64,000 bases of DNA from Onthophagus taurus (taxonomy: Eukaryota; Arthropoda; Insecta; Coleoptera; Scarabaeidae). Where the stretch lies: the NCBI RefSeq assembly GCF_036711975.1, contig NC_091967.1:29675501-29739500 (forward strand), given 5' to 3'. The translations under genes and the position numbers were made by a program. Each line of letters starts with the position of its first letter. Within the stretch, counting starts at the first letter, position 1. The notes below the pieces were generated by a model. The model worked only from the letters and a program-made list of their open reading frames with translations, was not told where the DNA came from and searched no databases. Positions 52,711 through 63,503 of the stretch are shown piece after piece.

Positions 52711-55218
52711 GAACACACAGTTTTTAATCGGGAAACTTTACTAGGACGTAGTACTTGCCAAAATAACACAAGTTTTTTATATAAACATAGGGTCGCAACT
52801 CTTTTGTTTTCGAGCTATGAGCGATCAAAGTTGAGCTAAAAATTTACATTTTATTATTTATTTCGGCTATAAGTAAACCGAAGAATTTGAAATTTGGTAT
52901 GTATTTACTACTGGTTAACATCTTGTTTTCTAGCATACCTTAAGCTTCCCTAGCGCCCTCTAAGGGGATGAAATTCACCACCCCCTTGGTTCTTTTTAGA
53001 AGAACTTTTTAACGCAATGCAATATTAACATAGAAAAATATGGGTTGTACAGCTCATTCTTTAGTAGTTCTTTTTTGTCTCTTTAGTTTTTCTCTTAAAA
53101 TTGATAGTTTTTGCGTAAAAAAATAAAATATGTTACATTGCGCGGCAAAGCGCTACCTACAAATAAAAAACAAAATTTTAAGTTGGCTATGGAAGATGTA
53201 AACTTACCAGGATTTTGGGCTAACACAATAACACAAATTATTTACGATTTCGTCTCTTGACTTGTTTTCTCATTAAAGTAATAAAAAATTTAATTAAATT
53301 TAAGTTAAAATAATCATTCAAAAGATAAGTAACATTTAATAATAAATTAAATAGTATACTAAAAAAATGGAAATTACAAGAGAAAAATGTTAAAAAACAA
53401 ACAGAAAACTAATTAAGAATCAAAATGAAACAAATTTATCAAAAAAACTCATTACAAAAATAAACACAATTAATTTAAAAATTGTTCAAAATGCATGCCA
53501 TTGTTATCAATGCATTTTTGGCATCTTGTAACAACAGAATTAACTGCTGCTAATATTTGAAACGGATTGTTCCTTAAAGTGTTAGCAGCGTCTTTTATTT
53601 TTCCCAACAGTTCTTCCCGAGTGTTTATTGGAGCGGCGTAAACTAGATTTTTCATATAGCCCCACACAAAAAAATCTAAAACGTTAAGATCAGGAGACCT
53701 TGGTGGCCAGGCAACGGGACCTCGGTTTGCCTCTTGATAATTGACAGGACCTAGTCGTCCTATCCGTCTATGTCCATAACGTGCGTTACACCATGCACGT
53801 ACGTTAGCGCTGTAATGCGATGGTGCCCCATCCATCTGAAGCCAATGTTGCTCCAGATCACCTAGAGGAACGTCCGATAAACATTCCGCCAAATCGTTTT
53901 GCAAAAAATTTAAAAACATCGTTGCGTTCAAACGAGGTGGCAAAAAATAAGGCCCACAGAGGTTATTATTAATGACACCCATCCACACATTAAAACTAAA
54001 CTCTGTTTGGTAGGTTTTTGGACGTATTCCATGGGGATTTTCATGCTCCCAACTATGTAAGTTATGGTAATTTACGACACCCCTTCTTGTAAACGTGGCT
54101 TCATCTGTCCACAAAATCTTCTTACAAAAATTTTGGTCACGTTCAACAGACTGTACAAACCACCTACAGAAAGTTACTCTTTTAGGACCATCTTCAGGTC
54201 TTAAATTTTGTGCAGGTTGAAAACGATAGGGTTTCCTGTGGTCCTTCTTCAGAGTTCGTAAAATTGTACTTCTTGAGACTCGTAAATTTTGAGCTTGAAG
54301 TAGTCTAGCAGCTATGCGACTGCTTAATGTGCTGTCATTATCAAAAAGGTTTAAAATTGCTCTTTGGTTTCTGTTATTTTGATTATTTCGTACTTGCTGG
54401 GTATTTAAACCATATTGTCGAAAACGTTGATGTGTATTGATAAATACCTGAGGATCAGGACATCTTCTATTAGGAAACCTTCTAGCGTATTCTCTAGATG
54501 CCGCTTCCGCATTTCCATCACAAAAACCATAAATAAAATGAATGTCTGCGTATTCTTCTGTCGAAAATAATCGTGGCATGATCAATTTTTCGTAGTTTTT
54601 TAAACAATGATCAACAATAAAAAAATAATGATACTTTTACTTAATAACAATCAAGAAATATTTTCAATAATTGTCAACAATTAAGAGGATTTAACGTAAC
54701 TAACAGCTCGTCTCAATACAAACATAAAATGTTTTTTGAAAATCAAAGCCAACTTTTAGAGTAATTTTAGCTAAGCATGGCGGTATATGGCACGACATTC
54801 CATTTTTTTACACAAAAACTATCAATTTTAGGAAAAAAACTAAAGAGACAAAAAAGTACCATTAAAGAATGAGCTTTATAACCAATATTTCTTTATGTTA
54901 ATACTCCATGGCGTTAAAAAGTTCTTCTAAAAAGAACCAAGGGGGTGGTGAATTTCATCCCCTTAGAGGGCGCTAGGGAAGCTTAAGGTATGCTAGAAAA
55001 CAAGATGTTAACCAGTAGTAAATACATACCAAATTTCAAATTCTTCGGTTTACTTATAGCCGAAATAAATAATAAAATGTAAATTTTTAGCTCAACTTTG
55101 ATCGCTCATAGCTCGAAAACAAAAGAGTTGCGACCCTATGTTTATATAAAAAACTTGTGTTATTTTGGCAAGTACTACGTCCTAGTAAAGTTTCCCGATT
55201 AAAAACTGAACCACCCTG
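52711..55218. mobile_element. mariner-like element 2 with long terminal repeats and intact transposase
   Basis: Inverted repeats of about 370 bp (AGTTTTTAATCGGGAAACTT near 52718 and its complement near 55206). The right end is ...CCACCCTG followed by TA. The left tip is missing where it meets element 1, so one of the two ends is eroded. The transposase is read on the minus strand. Confidence 0.8.
53470..54585 (-). CDS. mariner-like transposase, full length (371 aa)
   Basis: Begins MIMPRLFSTEEYADIHFIYG, the N-terminal HTH as in insect relatives. Mid-protein SRSTILRTLKKDHRKPYRF is the second HTH and linker. Catalytic motifs are ILWTDEATFTRRGVVN (D), LQMDGAPSHYSA (D) and PPRSPDLNVLDFFVWG (third acidic residue D). 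Between the second and third Asp there are 51 residues, of which about ten (near VNYQEANR) look like an insertion relative to a DD41D spacing. That small insertion near the active site is the only flaw I see. Upstream and downstream lie the element's own long repeats. The ORF is unbroken, so the gene might still be expressed. Confidence 0.88.
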   Translation of the reverse strand: MIMPRLFSTEEYADIHFIYGFCDGNAEAASREYARRFPNRRCPDPQVFINTHQRFRQYGLNTQQVRNNQNNRNQRAILNLFDNDSTLSSRIAARLLQAQNLRVSRSTILRTLKKDHRKPYRFQPAQNLRPEDGPKRVTFCRWFVQSVERDQNFCKKILWTDEATFTRRGVVNYHNLHSWEHENPHGIRPKTYQTEFSFNVWMGVINNNLCGPYFLPPRLNATMFLNFLQNDLAECLSDVPLGDLEQHWLQMDGAPSHYSANVRAWCNARYGHRRIGRLGPVNYQEANRGPVAWPPRSPDLNVLDFFVWGYMKNLVYAAPINTREELLGKIKDAANTLRNNPFQILAAVNSVVTRCQKCIDNNGMHFEQFLN

Positions 55219-55238
55219 TATATATATATATATATATA
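55219..55238. repeat. (TA)n microsatellite
   Basis: About ten TA units between mariner-like element 2 and the Penelope fragment. It is probably the TA-rich centre of the palindrome. Confidence 0.8.
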
Positions 55239-55371
55239 TATGTCAATGTGTGTATGTGTGTTTATTAATTATTAATGCTGGAAAATCAGTATTTAGCAAG
55301 ATGACGACCGGGATACAATTTGCAGAACAGGTCTTGAAATTCTTTTTGACTTCACTGTAACGTGTTCGATG
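55239..55371. repeat. Inverted arm of Penelope fragment 2
   Basis: The reverse complement of about 56435-56567, around 130 bp (shared word GACGACCGG(G/A)ATACAATTTG). It gives the Penelope fragment inverted ends, a common Penelope arrangement. Confidence 0.75.
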
Positions 55372-55441
55372 TGTGACTAAACTTAATAACGACAATAAAG
55401 TTATGTTAATACGTAGATATAACGATTTCCAAAAACAGGTA

Positions 55442-56527
55442 TTACAAAAATTTCAAAAAATATCGCTGTTTATTAAATTCGATGTTTTCGTTAATTAAAA
55501 GTTCTTTATTGTTAAGGTAGTTTTTATGTATGTAGAACTCTTCTAATATGTCCAGTGTTTTAGATTTATTAATTTTCTTAATCATTTGCTTCTGGTCGAT
55601 GTTGGTATTGTGATTATTATATGAAAGGTGTTTGTATACGGCCGATGATTGTTTAGTCAAGTGTTCTCTAAATCTGGTCTTAAGATTACGTCCTGTCTGT
55701 CCGTTGTAAAATTTGTCACAATCAGCGCATTTAAGTTTATAAACACCGCTCATGTCAAGTGGTGAGAATTTATGTTTATTATTAATTATACATTTACTAA
55801 TCAAAGAGGCGTTCGAGAAGGAGGCTGTTAAATTGAAGTCATGAAGGCACTTATTTATAGTGCGTGTCATCTGAGGTATGTATTGTAAAGATATAAACCT
55901 ATTAACTTTATTAAAATGAGGATAAATCAATTTAATAATATTAGAGTGATGCACCTTATTGAAAACACTTTGCATATCCGAGATGTTGTATTTGTTATTT
56001 AGACCTATTTTTATTATTCTGTTGAGCTCTATGATGTAATCGTTATGGTTTAATGGGATTCTGTTAAGTCTAGTAAATAAAAATCGGAAGCTAGCCTCCT
56101 TATGTCTGATATCATGAAACGAGTTTTCGGGGATCACTGCGTCGGTGGTGGTTGGTTTTCTGAAAATATTAAATTCTAACTTGTTAAGTTCTAAGTTTTT
56201 GGTAATGGCTAAATCTAAAAAATTGATGGAATTGCTAGTTTCTATTTCGTTGGTGAATCTTAAATTATTGATGTTATTAAACACGTTGTGTAGGGCTGTA
56301 AGTTTTGCGTTGTTACCTTTATATAGAATGAGAATATCATATACATATCTTTTGTAGAAAATGATATCGGAGGTGAACAATTTGTATTTGTCAGAGAAGA
56401 GCATAGATTCGAAGTGATTGACAAAGATATCGGCCATCGAACACGTTACAGTGAAGTCAAAAAGAATTTCAAGACCTGTTCTGCAAATTGTATTCCGGTC
56501 GTCATCTTGCAAAATACTGATTTTCAA
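55442..56527 (-). pseudogene. Penelope-like RT C-terminus plus GIY-YIG, 5' truncated
   Basis: 361-residue open frame. The first 30 residues are arm sequence. The RT palm segment reads FYKRYVYDILILYKG, where the family has Y-V-D-D; here the first Asp is Tyr, so the RT site is destroyed. The thumb follows, with ENSFHDIRHKEASFRF. The GIY-YIG nuclease is complete: SGVYKLKCADCDKFYNGQT (YNG instead of YIG), RTRFREHLT and the acidic LEEFYIHKN. No frameshift. The fragment starts in the RT domain, so it never had the full protein at this site. Confidence 0.85.
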
Positions 56528-56567
56528 GCATTAATAATTAATAAACACACATACACACGTTGACATA

Positions 56568-58718
56568 TGTTACGGTTAAAGACGTAAACTAGGACAATAA
56601 CGTTAAAAACCGAATAGTAACGTTAACGTCCCATAATTTCGGTCAGTAACGACATTAGCCGGTTGTTTGCGACAATGGCCAGGTATACTGGTCAATGTTG
56701 ATAATTACAAGATGAACCGGCTGTTATCGTCACTACCCGGAACTACTCGGGCCTGGCTGCGTTGCCAGCAGTTTGCGGAATGTTTACGTGTTCGGACGTG
56801 TTGACAGACGCAGTGGGCAGTGGATGTGTGGATTACAGTGTGTGAAAAGACCGCAGTGAGTGAAACTGGTTCTTGCACCAAGTGATTGCTTTAAATAGGC
56901 ATCTCAACGTCGTCGTGGTTGGCTGTTACTTTTTTTTTTCGAAATGGATGTCGATGACATGCGCAAAAGATTTGAAGACGCTCTGTTGTCTATTATAAGC
57001 GGTAAACGTGATGATAACAAAGCCTTTTTAAACCTGACCGAATATAACAACCGTATAGCAGCGATTAAAAAATCTAAAACGATACTCACCACGCCTGGAT
57101 CAAAGAAGACAGTGAAAGAATATAGGATGGTACGAAAATATGACACACTGATGATCGGTGGCAAAGAACGTCTCATTAAGCCTGTATCAGATAATGCAGT
57201 ACCCATACTGTATTATTTATTTGATATTCTTCATTCTACGCATTCTGCTATTGGTCATGGCGGCAGAAACAGAATGGTTGCTGAACTAAAAACGAAGTAC
57301 TGCAATATCAACAGAGTGCCAACAGAGACATTGAAGAAATGTTGGCTACTTGGATGGCAGAAAATAATAGTAATGACTGGCCCTCTGGCTTAAAATACGT
57401 ACAGTTTCAGAAAAATCGAGCCTTTCATTCAGGTATTCGGCAATCCGTTTCCTTATTTATGAATGTTAAGTGATAGATATGTATTTTTAAGGTATAGGCA
57501 GATCACCTTACGAAGCGATGTTTGGGTGTTGAGCAAGGGTGGGGTTGGCATCAGCTGGAATCCCTTACGATGAAATGAAATGACGATGAATTACGATGAA
57601 AAAACCAAACCTTAATTCTGAAGAAGATTTCGAAGCAGCAGCAACAGCAGCACTACAAGAAGATCAGCAAATTAACGAAACTACTCTACGCATACCAGCA
57701 GATAATGCAGAAGATAGTACATATGATAATACAAGAGATACTACAGAAGACAATAGAGACGATAATGACAGTACATCTGAAATGAAAGCGCCTAAACAAA
57801 CCAAGAAAACAGAATCGGATCTGGAACTGAGACAGATTTTGCTAAAGTTATACTTATTTTCATATTTTTTAGCCTCACAGGTTTCACTGAAATGCAATAC
57901 ATGCAACACTTTACTACCGGATGGCGACACGGATATTAAAGGAATTTGTTTCCACTGCAGAACTCAAGAAAATATCGTCAGTCACAGAAAGAAATCTAGA
58001 GAATGTTTGGAAAAGCAAGCGCAAAAAATGATGAAGTTATCGAATAAAACTGTACGTGTTCCTGTACCTGATGTTGACAGAGCACGTGGATCGCCACGAA
58101 ATGTGCTAGCGGTGATCACTCACGTTGAGGATAATCTGTACAAGCTTTGTAAGTTAGGAATAAAATTGAAACTGTAAAGTTCATTATTTTATTTTTAGGT
58201 ACAGAAAGCGGTGTCTTAAAATCCAAGTACACCAGATCCCAGTTCAATCCTTGTAAAGAAAAACTTCTCGATAAAGACCAACTTTTGCACGGAGCCACAG
58301 AAAAGGAAATCACATTGCGTGAAGCTGCTGCTTGCGCTAGTCCCTCTGGTTCTCAGGGATACCAACGATGTCAGTGCAAAACCAAATGCAAGACCAAGAA
58401 AAGTTTATGTAAATCGACAGGAATATTATGTAATTCAAAATGCCATGGAAGCCTGCCTTGTGAGAATAAAGCAGACAATTAGCACAATAACACCCTGCTT
58501 ATTTTCATCATTGTCTAACATGATGTGGTCATTAACGACAGTGCCCAGTCGTTGTTGTTAATTGTATCAAATGTGTTTTACATCTAACAACATTGTCCAC
58601 TATTAGAGGGAATTTACGTTACCGACCGGCCATTAACGTAAAAATCGACAGAAATGGCTTTTAACGATATTGCCCGGTCCATATCGTAAATGACCGGTTT
58701 ACATCATCACCCGTAACA
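56568..58718 (+). mobile_element. Ginger/KRBA2-type element 2, internally deleted
   Basis: Ends TGTTACGG at 56568 and, inverted, CCGTAACA at 58718, with partly matching subterminal words (GATGTAAACC and GACGTAAAC). Flanks are CATA and TATA, close to a 4-bp duplication. Ends with TGTTAC and a 4-bp target fit Ginger-type elements. It contains one integrase-like gene without its catalytic core. Confidence 0.65.
56944..58480 (+). pseudogene. Ginger/KRBA2-type integrase gene, catalytic core deleted
   Basis: The ATG at 56944 gives MDVDDMRKRFEDALLSIISG. The H2C2-type zinc-binding region has STHSAIGHGGRNRMVAELKT. Right after KTKYCNI the sequence jumps to ANRDIEEMLATWMAENN and GLKYVQFQKNRAFHSGI, so the whole DD part of the integrase core is missing. 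The tail at 57596-58480 keeps VRVPVPDVDRARGSPRNVL, a GT-AG intron (about 58147-58198) and the Cys-rich CKTKCKTKKSLCKSTGIL...CNSKCHGSLPC end. The same gene type, with a different truncation, is at 17805-18876. Confidence 0.75.
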
Positions 58719-58725
58719 TATATAT

Positions 58726-59000
58726 AGTTAAAAAAAAAAGGTGAGCCGACCTTATGTTTTAATGTAAAAAACGTCAACGTTTTTTCCGTAATTGTTTTTT
58801 ATATGTTTTTTTATATGCATTTTAGAATTCGACCCTCATGTAAATCTTTAAACTCTAACTTAAAATTATGTACGTCTAAATAACGAATTATCTCCATTGC
58901 CTTTACGATGTTAAATTTATATAGATCAAATCCTCCATTTGCTACATCCTAAGACGGTAAATATTCAATATATAATTTTGTCTTAATTATTTGTATTGAA
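58726..59000 (+). repeat. Palindrome arm, right
   Basis: Near-exact reverse complement of 50157-50430. It lacks the hammerhead motif that follows the left arm, so it is truncated at the outer side. Confidence 0.8.
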
Positions 59001-59698
59001 AAATTTGTTTTAAAAAAATAACACAAGGAAACGTCGAAAGGGACTGTGACCGACCGATCGACCGACCGAACGAACGACTATTAATAATAATAATAGTACG
59101 ACAAAAATACTACGAACGCATAAGAGCGCACGTTCTACACTATACGTTCAAATATTTAATTAAAAATATTCGACGTTATAGATGTAGTAACGTGCCTCTT
59201 TTTTTTTTTGTCAAAAATAATTAAAGTTATAGCCGGGCGGTTACACAACCCTGGTTTGTGAACGTTCGTTCGACCATATCTACTATCCCTCTGAATAGTA
59301 CCTACTTTAACAGTTCGATTTTGAAACTTGAAATTGTGTCCGTAGAGACGGCTTTCTATACGTACCTGGCGAGGTTGGGTTGAGGCTATTGAGACTCGGC
59401 CCTTCGCTTGGGGATTCGTCTTGTCGGTTAGACGAGGTCCTCAGTCGCGTACGGGCGGACAGCTTACGGCGGTTCTCTTTCGTACGTTTATATTTATTTA
59501 TTATTTTTCTTTAATGAAAAATACGACGACGTCGACAGAGAAAGCCTTGCGCCCGAGAACGAGGCGAAAGGCCAATTTGAGACGCAAGGGTCGCGTATAG
59601 CATCCTTCTTAGTATAAAACCATTTCCCACTGAATAGTACGATCTTTAAAGTTTAAACTCGCGCGCGGCGGCCGGAGGACGTCCACCCGTACGTGTTA
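59001..59698. other. GC-richer unidentified stretch with repeated CTGAATAGTAC words
   Basis: CCCTCTGAATAGTAC (59286-59300) and CCCACTGAATAGTAC (59626-59640) are 340 bp apart. A third copy, CCCACTGAATAGTAGG, is at 62703, beyond the Harbinger insertion. CCGGGCGGTTAC or CCGGGCGGTAAC precedes two of them. It may be tandem repeat or spacer sequence. I do not identify any gene. Confidence 0.4.
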
Positions 59699-59938
59699 AG
59701 GTGGAATTTCGTTGCGACGTCCAGCGTTCGCGGCCCGCCGCGACGTCCGGCAGTCAAGCACTAATACAATGCATACAATGGAATTGATTTCGTTGACGCG
59801 GCGCGTCCCGACGGCTCAGCGGCCAGCCGTCGACGGCTGCGTCCCGACTGCTCAAAAACATGTCGAGACGCGAACGCCAACCGTGACTTTATATTTGAGA
59901 GGTTATATTTGCATGCAGAGTTCGTATTTAGATTAAAA

Positions 59939-62085
59939 ATGTCGCAAAAATTTTCTCATGATGATGACGAATTATTAATTGAACAAGTACGTGAATATCC
60001 TTGCATTTACGACCATGCAAATAAGGACTTTAAGGATCACCAGATTCGGGAAAATGCGTGGAATAAGATTGGTGTAGTGTTATTGAAGAAATGTAAGTAT
60101 GCATGTATATATTTGTGCTAAAATTAGTTTAGAAAATGCGCAACTAAAAATAAAAATTAGCGGGTCCGAATATGTTTTCAAAAACAAAAGAATTTTAAGT
60201 GAATTTATTCCAATAGTTTTGCGCTCACTGTATAATAGCATACAGAAATTAACTGGACACTCTAAAAACACGATCATTCTGCCAATGGAGTGCCCCATCC
60301 TCATTAAAAAACTGGGTGAACATTTCCCTTACTTCCAAACCATTTGCACTTGCAAAGCCACCTGCTCCTGCTAATGGAGTCACATTGTTCGGGATCTGTA
60401 CATTTGGATCATATTCGTAAAAGGGTCGATTGCCTTTCTCCAAAAATGCATCTCTTAACAGATTGTGCAAACAACAAGTTACCATGATCAACTTATCACA
60501 CGATTCTGGATTTATAGCTATTGGTGTGTAGTAAATGCGAAAAATTTGGCTTAAAAGACCAAATGCGTTTTCAGTGACTCGTCGAGCTCTGCATAATCGA
60601 TAGTTGTAAATAGTTTTCCTCCTATCCGATTTAGCAGATAATTTGCTGTATGGTTTCATTAAATGTCTGTGTAATCTAAACGCTTCATCGCCAACTACAA
60701 CATACGGCAACTTTTTGTTCGAATTGGGAAGCATTTCGTCTTTTGGAAATAATTTTCCAGAGTACACTTGTTTGCCCATTTCAGAAGTTGAAAAAATGGT
60801 ACTATCTCCTTCTTTTCCATAGGCACCAACATCCACAAATAAAAATTTGCAATTTGCATCTACCATAGCAAGCAATACTATTGAGAAATAATCCTTGTAA
60901 TTGAAGAATAGCGATCCGCTTTTTCTGGGACAAAAAACTCGAATATGTTTGCCATCAACTCCTGCGACGCAGTTAGGAAAATTCCACTTATTCCAAAATT
61001 CCTGTGCTTTTTCCTTCATATCTATTTCATTTTGTGGTGGTAGAAATATAGGAACTAAACGCAGACATAGCACTTCTAATGTTTCTCGGACAACAATTGA
61101 AATGTAGCTGGATGAGATACGAAAGGCAAATGAAAGGGATTTAAATGTTTCACCTGTAGCTAAAAACCTAAAAAAAAGAACATCAAAACATCATTCGATA
61201 CGATACGATACAATTTCATGTTTTTATATTATGTACCTATTCTTATTTTATTTTTCCAGCCGAGGATTGTAAATTGCGATGGAAAAATATTCGCGATAAC
61301 TACTTAAAACAAAAAAGAAAACAAAAGCAAGGAACTGGTTCGGCAGCATCAACAAGACCATCAAAATGGCATTTATACGAACAGCTAACATTTTTGGAAC
61401 TTCTCAAATCTGAACGAAGGTATACTATCTCTTTTGAGTTATGTTTTTTTAAGTTTTCTTATTTATTTATTATTGTAGCCGCATTCAAAATTGTAATGTA
61501 CAGCAAAACACCGAATCATCTCAGAATACTCAGGATAGCGGCGATGAAGATGTTCAAACTGATTCGGAATCGCAATCAAGAATAATTGAAGACGACGTAG
61601 GATCACCAGATTCCATACATTTAAATCAGCCAAATCCGAAAAGACTAAAAAGAACAAACATGGACGATAGAAGCCGTTCAAACACGCCAACTTGCAGCAG
61701 TTCAACACCTAGCAACGCAAAAGCGAAATTATTACACGAATTGGAAGAACGGTCTAAACATCGTCTTCACGTTCTATCACAATTAACGCACCAAAAGGAA
61801 GAAGATGAAGTGGATTTATTCATGAGAAGCATCGCTCTAATGGTAAAAAAGCTACCTCCCAATTTAATATCGCAAGCAAAGTTACAAATCCTAACACTAG
61901 TGACTAATTTACAAGCATCTTCCCCAATAATAAATATTCCACATACACAGACACAACCCCACCAACCACAGGCACCAACTCCAACATTTTCCCTCAATAC
62001 TTCCCATAATACAAGTACACCTGACGATCATACGCCCACTACGTTTATGACACCCTATTCAAACGACTATTACAACATGAAATAA
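59939..62085 (+). CDS. MADF-BESS DNA-binding protein of Harbinger copy 2, three exons
   Basis: Exon 1, 59939-60092, starts MSQKFSHDDDELLIEQVREY (MADF). The intron is 60093-61259 (GTAAGT...TTTCCAG). Exon 2, 61260-61419, has EDCKLRWKNIRDNYLKQKRK and KWHLYEQLTFLELL, the rest of the MADF. The intron is 61420-61478 (GTATAC...TTGTAG). Exon 3, 61479-62085, is an acidic Ser-rich linker, then VDLFMRSIALMVKKLPP (BESS) and a Pro/Thr/Gln tail. The frame is continuous across both splices. Such partners bind the element ends and bring the transposase. The transposase gene lies on the other strand, mostly inside intron 1. Confidence 0.85.
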
Positions 62086-62492
62086 ACTTATATATTGCTT
62101 TTGTTAATTAAACGTGCATTTTTGATAAAATTGTTGGTTTTTTTTTAAACATCTGTATTTTTTTACAAAGAAAACATCCTTACCTTAAGGTCAACGCTAA
62201 CTTTTCCTCAGGAGAAATTGGGTTTTTCACACAATTTGTGGATTGTTTCTTCAAATCTGCATGAACGAGATTCAACACAAAATTAAATTGCTCTTTATTT
62301 AGCCTGAAGAAACTGCGAAACTTTTCATCATCGGCATTGAGATGATTTCTTATAAGTATTTCAAAATACCCTTCTTGGTTTCGAGATTTATATAACTCGC
62401 TAGTGTCCTCACGAATGGATAGCAAAAGCCTAATATCATCATCTTCTTCTTCTTCTAGCAAAATCAATGCCGCTAACGTCTTCCTATCCATT
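60249..62492 (-). CDS. PIF/Harbinger DDE transposase of copy 2, two exons
   Basis: Exon 1, 62492-62184, starts MDRKTLAALILLEEEEDDD and reaches SPEEKLALTLR. The intron is 62183-61168 (GTAAGG...TTTTTAG). Exon 2, 61167-60249, begins FLATGETFKSLSFAFRIS. DDE_Tnp_4 motifs are VAGVDGKHIRVF (D), VVGDEAFRLHRHLM (D) and RARRVTENAFGLL (E), with CCLHNLLRD following. About 410 residues, unbroken. Exon 2 ends with a stop at 60249-60251. The long intron overlaps the last two exons of the MADF gene on the other strand, a usual layout for convergent Harbinger genes. It differs clearly in sequence from copy 1. Confidence 0.9.
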
Positions 62493-62653
62493 TTTAAAAA
62501 GCACCTTTCACTACAGAAGCATGAACATAAATGCTGCCGAAGCACAGACTCAGACGTTCCAACGAAATTCACGCGAACGTAACGGCTGGCCGTTACTGCT
62601 GGACGTCGCGGCGGGCCGCGAACGCTGGACGTCGCAACGAAATTCCACCTTTA

Positions 62654-63409
62654 GGCTGCTCTTGCTCGGACATTACCGCCGGGCGGTAACCGATTTTACA
62701 TTCCCACTGAATAGTAGGAACTTGGAAAAAAAATTTTTTTTTTTTGTCGTTTAAATTCTTTCTTTTCTGCGTTCTTCGATGATGGTTGATTTCATCTTAC
62801 GTTCCTTCGTGACCTTTCCGTTGATTATGGTTGGTATCTTTAGTATTCGTATTCTTACGATAGTTTCTGAATTTCGCCACGACTCCGTTTAGCATTTTGT
62901 TCTCTTGTTACTCGATATACTAACTAACAATCAATAATACGGTAGGAGTTGTTATGTGAATTATATTTCTTTTATAGCATGTATTTACTATTTTCTTGTA
63001 ATATTGTCCTGTAATTGATCTTTGTTGCGAAATAAAGTGAATTATTATTATTATTACTGTTGGTGATATTTTGGGATTTTGGGAACAACATGTATTTATT
63101 AAAATAAATATATTTTGATTTGTAATAAAATATAAAAACAAAAACAGTATGTTAAATAATATTTTACCGCTACATATTTTATTTTGCCCTCTCCGTCCAT
63201 AACAGCCTAAAACTAACAATATAAAATAATAAAATACATAAACAATCGCACGGAAAACAAACGAATTTACAACAAAGGTGTCGAATCGAAAGGTAATAAG
63301 CGAAAACGGTTTAAGTAAGTAAAGTTATCCTTAAATTTACGATTGAAACGGCAAAAACTGCTATTATATTTATGTTATAAATTATCGAAAGAAATAATAG
63401 TAATAACGC
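62654..63409. other. AT-rich spacer before the 5S fragment
   Basis: No gene recognised. A CTGAATAGTA word at 62706 links its start with 59286 and 59631. Confidence 0.45.
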
Positions 63410-63414
63410 AAAAA
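63410..63414 (-). terminator. Pol III terminator of the 5S fragment
   Basis: TTTTT on the minus strand directly after the 3' end of the 5S sequence. Confidence 0.7.
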
Positions 63415-63503
63415 GGCAACGGCACGCGGTGTTCCCAAGCGGTCACCCATCCAAGTACTAACCGCGCCCGACATTGCTTAACTTCGGTGATCGGACGAGA
63501 ACC
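63415..63503 (-). rRNA. 5S ribosomal RNA, 3' three-quarters only
   Basis: Minus strand: GGTTCTCGTCCGATCACCGA, then GGGCGCGGTTAGTACTTGGA and GACCGCTTGGGAACACCGCG, ending GTGCCGTTGCC before a T5 terminator. This is nucleotides from about 33 to 120 of an animal 5S rRNA, including most of the internal control region. The first 32 or so bases are replaced by an AAATTC-rich tail starting at 63504. The natural terminator suggests a real 5S gene rather than a 5S-derived SINE, interrupted by a retrotransposon insertion. It is no longer a full gene. Confidence 0.85.

Larger units (their letters stand above)
59699..62650. mobile_element. PIF/Harbinger transposon copy 2, complete-looking, 2.95 kb
   Basis: Inverted repeats of about 55 bp begin AGGTGGAATTTCGTTGCGAC on each strand and are GC-rich (GCGGCCCGCCGCGACGTC), nearly perfect. 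The TTA duplication is at 59696-59698 and 62651-62653. Two convergent genes with clean introns, DDE transposase (minus) and MADF-BESS (plus), show no frameshift. This is the most intact DNA transposon in the window. Confidence 0.92.

Noticed and set aside
63415-63503. 5S sequence as the head of a SINE3-type element
   Set aside because: In such SINEs the body follows the 5S 3' part. Here a T5 terminator follows and the tail is on the 5' side.
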